DNA of 7,142 nucleotides from Candidatus Halarchaeoplasma halalkaliphilum. Its GTDB lineage: Archaea > Thermoplasmatota > Thermoplasmata > Halarchaeoplasmatales > Halarchaeoplasmataceae. The stretch's first letter is position 1. Every line of letters starts with the position of its first letter. Below the pieces are notes generated by a model. It was given only the letters and a program-made list of their open reading frames with translations. It ran no database searches and was not told where the DNA came from. The stretch lies in NCBI GenBank assembly GCA_007133925.1, contig SLLU01000131.1, positions 1 to 7,142 on the forward strand, in the 5' to 3' direction. Below are positions 5,623 through 7,142 of the stretch, in pieces. The translations under genes and the position numbers were made by a program.

Positions 5623-6457
5623 CCCTTGTGCGGTAGTATTCCATGGCCAGCAGCAGGAATGCTCCTACCATGGCCGGGATCACGACATAGGAAAAATGCG
5701 CTCCATCCGCCATGGCATTTCTGAAGGGCATCCTCAATCCACCGAAGACTAGCCCGAAGAGGAATGCCATGGTCATGGATGTGTAGCGCTTGAGAAAATA
5801 TTCCAACACCCTGGCCAGCCCGAAGAGACCCACCAATCCCCCCATGACGAAGATAAACATAATCTTGAGATCCATGGACGTGAGGGCGTCCACCATGAAA
5901 TCGTATTCACCAATCAAAACAAGTACCAGGGATCCAGAGATGCCCGGTATGATCATGGATGCTATGGACAATACACCCGCCACGAATATGGCCAATGTGG
6001 TATGGGTCCCTTCTATGCCCTGGCCCCCCACAACGAAGAATGCCAGGAAAAATCCCACCATACCCAAAAGTATTTGCCTGGAACCTATTGGTTCTATGCG
6101 CCTGTAAACGATCACCAGGGATGCCAGTATCAGACCTATGAAAAATGAATAGCTCCTTGCGGGATAGGTATCGAGAAGGTACTCCATCACCCTGGCGAAT
6201 AGGACGGTGGCCAGGATCACTCCCACGGCCACGGGCACAAGGAACCTGAAATCGATCCGGTTCCAATCCTCCCTTACGTCCTCTCCCTTCAGGAGCCTGA
6301 TAGGCGCTCCCAGGGGTAATGTATTTATGGAGTGTATGAGACGCTTGTATATTCCCAGTATCAACGCCATGGTTCCACCGGATACCCCGGGAACCACGTT
6401 AGCCACTCCCATGGCCATGCCCTGTATCACCCTTTTAAAGAATCTTTCCTCTTCCAT
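5609..6457 (-). CDS. DUF368 membrane protein, polyprenyl-phosphate translocase-like
   Basis: A 282-residue polytopic membrane protein. The family signature is present twice, as expected for an internally duplicated fold: GVANVVPGVSGGTMALILGIYKRLI (PGVSGG at residues 23-28) and ASMIIPGISGSLVLVLIGEY (PGISGS at 171-176). About eight hydrophobic stretches are visible. Bacterial DUF368 proteins (PopT) have been implicated in flipping undecaprenyl phosphate back across the membrane. In an archaeon the equivalent substrate would be dolichyl or another polyprenyl phosphate used in N-glycosylation; this is inference. The ATG at 6457 has a strong GGGTGA site that overlaps the TraB-like stop 6 nt upstream, so the two genes form an operon. 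The 3' end overlaps the PHP gene on the other strand by 14 nt. Confidence 0.9.
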   Translation of the reverse strand: MEEERFFKRVIQGMAMGVANVVPGVSGGTMALILGIYKRLIHSINTLPLGAPIRLLKGEDVREDWNRIDFRFLVPVAVGVILATVLFARVMEYLLDTYPARSYSFFIGLILASLVIVYRRIEPIGSRQILLGMVGFFLAFFVVGGQGIEGTHTTLAIFVAGVLSIASMIIPGISGSLVLVLIGEYDFMVDALTSMDLKIMFIFVMGGLVGLFGLARVLEYFLKRYTSMTMAFLFGLVFGGLRMPFRNAMADGAHFSYVVIPAMVGAFLLLAMEYYRTRVTSD

Positions 6458-6463
6458 GATAAA

Positions 6464-6469
6464 TCACCC
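6464..6469 (-). promoter_or_regulatory. Shine-Dalgarno for the DUF368 gene
   Basis: The minus strand reads GGGTGA, then 6 nt, then ATG. The site includes the TGA stop of the TraB-like gene, which couples translation of the two. Confidence 0.75.
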
Positions 6470-7141
6470 TAAGAACCGTAGCATAAGGGGCAGCACGATC
6501 CCTATACCCATCCATGTGAACACGTTGGAGAACACTCCCACAGTGAAAACCCTTATTATGCTGTTTGAGAGGAATTCATTTGGTGACTCTGCCGATGTGA
6601 GTGACTTCAGGTCCGCTATGGACGGTTTCCTCACCCTGAGTTCCACGTAGCCCGCTATCCATCCCGGGCCTATGAGGGTGAGGGCCATCAGCGGTGCCAG
6701 CAAAAAGGAGGTGAGTACCGAAAGAGGATGTCCCCTTCCCAGTAGCGCCCCCAGGGCCGCCATGCCTCCTATGGCCAGGAACCAGTACTGTAGGGCTCTC
6801 CAGAAGTTCAGTGTGTCCGAGTAAAGGAAAAGGTAGATGGCAAGGCTTATGAATATGGCGGGGGACACGAACTTCAACCCCTTGGTATAAACTCTTTTAC
6901 TTATGTGCTCCAGGTGCTCGAACCCCCCGTGGGCCCCCTTTGCCTTTTCCTCGGCCTCGGCGTTATCTATCTCCTCCATGACCGGTTCCATCTTGCTCCT
7001 GGGGACTATGGCCATCACACGGCCGTTCTTGGAGGATTCGTACAACTTTTTACCCATGTATTCCTCCCTCTCCTTGCTGGCCACCCTGGCCACTCCCGGT
7101 GCGAAATGTGAAAGCTTTTCCAAAACACCCCCAACCAGGTC
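6464..7141 (-). CDS. TraB/PrgY-family membrane protein, C-terminal part (5' end outside window)
   Basis: 225 residues are visible and the frame is open to the right edge; a TTG at 7123 is not a credible start because in-frame coding continues upstream of it. The first part (PGVARVASKEREEYMGKKL, then NGRVMAIVPRS) matches the end of the soluble TraB domain. The membrane half of archaeal TraB proteins follows: segments near AIFISLAIYLFLYS, WFLAIGGMAALGALLG and HPLSVLTSFLLAPLMALTL with the conserved GPGWIAGYVELRVRKPSIADLKSL, and a last segment near the C-terminus (FTVGVFSNVFTWMGIGIVL). TraB relatives include pheromone-shutdown proteins and predicted metalloproteases. The usual GxGH after the hydrophobic strand is replaced by PRSKME, so this copy may be inactive. 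It is the upstream gene of an operon with DUF368. Confidence 0.85.
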   Translation of the reverse strand, partial: DLVGGVLEKLSHFAPGVARVASKEREEYMGKKLYESSKNGRVMAIVPRSKMEPVMEEIDNAEAEEKAKGAHGGFEHLEHISKRVYTKGLKFVSPAIFISLAIYLFLYSDTLNFWRALQYWFLAIGGMAALGALLGRGHPLSVLTSFLLAPLMALTLIGPGWIAGYVELRVRKPSIADLKSLTSAESPNEFLSNSIIRVFTVGVFSNVFTWMGIGIVLPLMLRFLG

Positions 7142-7142
7142 A

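Noticed and set aside
6905..6930. GCTCGAACCCCC as a tRNA T-arm-like string
   Set aside because: It lies in frame inside the TraB-like coding sequence and no cloverleaf can be formed around it.

Overview
The window looks like a piece of an archaeal chromosome, probably Euryarchaeota and perhaps a Thermoplasmata-type lineage. The support is: protein families that are typical of archaea (a TraB-like protein with a membrane C-terminal half, DUF447, a small SecB-like protein); TATA-like boxes in place of bacterial -35/-10 pairs; GGGTG(A) ribosome binding sites that match an archaeal 16S 3' end; and heavy use of AGG for Arg and ATA for Ile. The lineage is inferred from style, not from a marker gene.

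Left part (1-2361, + strand): the 3' two-thirds or so of an Rhs/YD-repeat protein, open at the left edge. It has a classic Rhs core ending, a proline-rich linker, and a short tail with two hydrophobic segments. A 99-residue protein with two predicted membrane segments follows 41 nt later and has its own Shine-Dalgarno. The tail and the small gene are much more AT-rich than the repeat region. This is the expected layout of a polymorphic toxin with an exchangeable tip and a matching immunity protein. Here both partners look membrane-embedded and neither resembles a toxin family I recognise. This is the most interesting item in the window.

Middle part (2362-3975): a low-density, scrambled-looking accessory stretch. 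It holds a GC-rich orphan reading frame without a good start (2451-2630), a RelE/ParE-type toxin with a ribbon-helix-helix-type antitoxin on the minus strand (2784-3235, 4-nt overlap), a possible minus-strand gene remnant (3370-3630), a possible 38-residue zinc-ribbon protein (3622-3738), and about 240 bp of intergenic DNA with small hairpins and TATA-like boxes.

Right part (3976-7141): compact chromosomal genes. A + strand operon encodes a SecB-like conserved protein, a DUF447 split-barrel protein and a PHP-domain metal-dependent phosphoesterase, with 1-nt and -4-nt junctions. Converging on it with a 14-nt overlap is a minus-strand operon. It encodes a TraB-family membrane protein (its 5' end lies beyond the right edge) and then a DUF368 polyprenyl-phosphate translocase-like protein 6 nt downstream. 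The TraB-like protein lacks the usual GxGH motif in the part that is visible.

I see no rRNA, tRNA, CRISPR array or intact insertion sequence.
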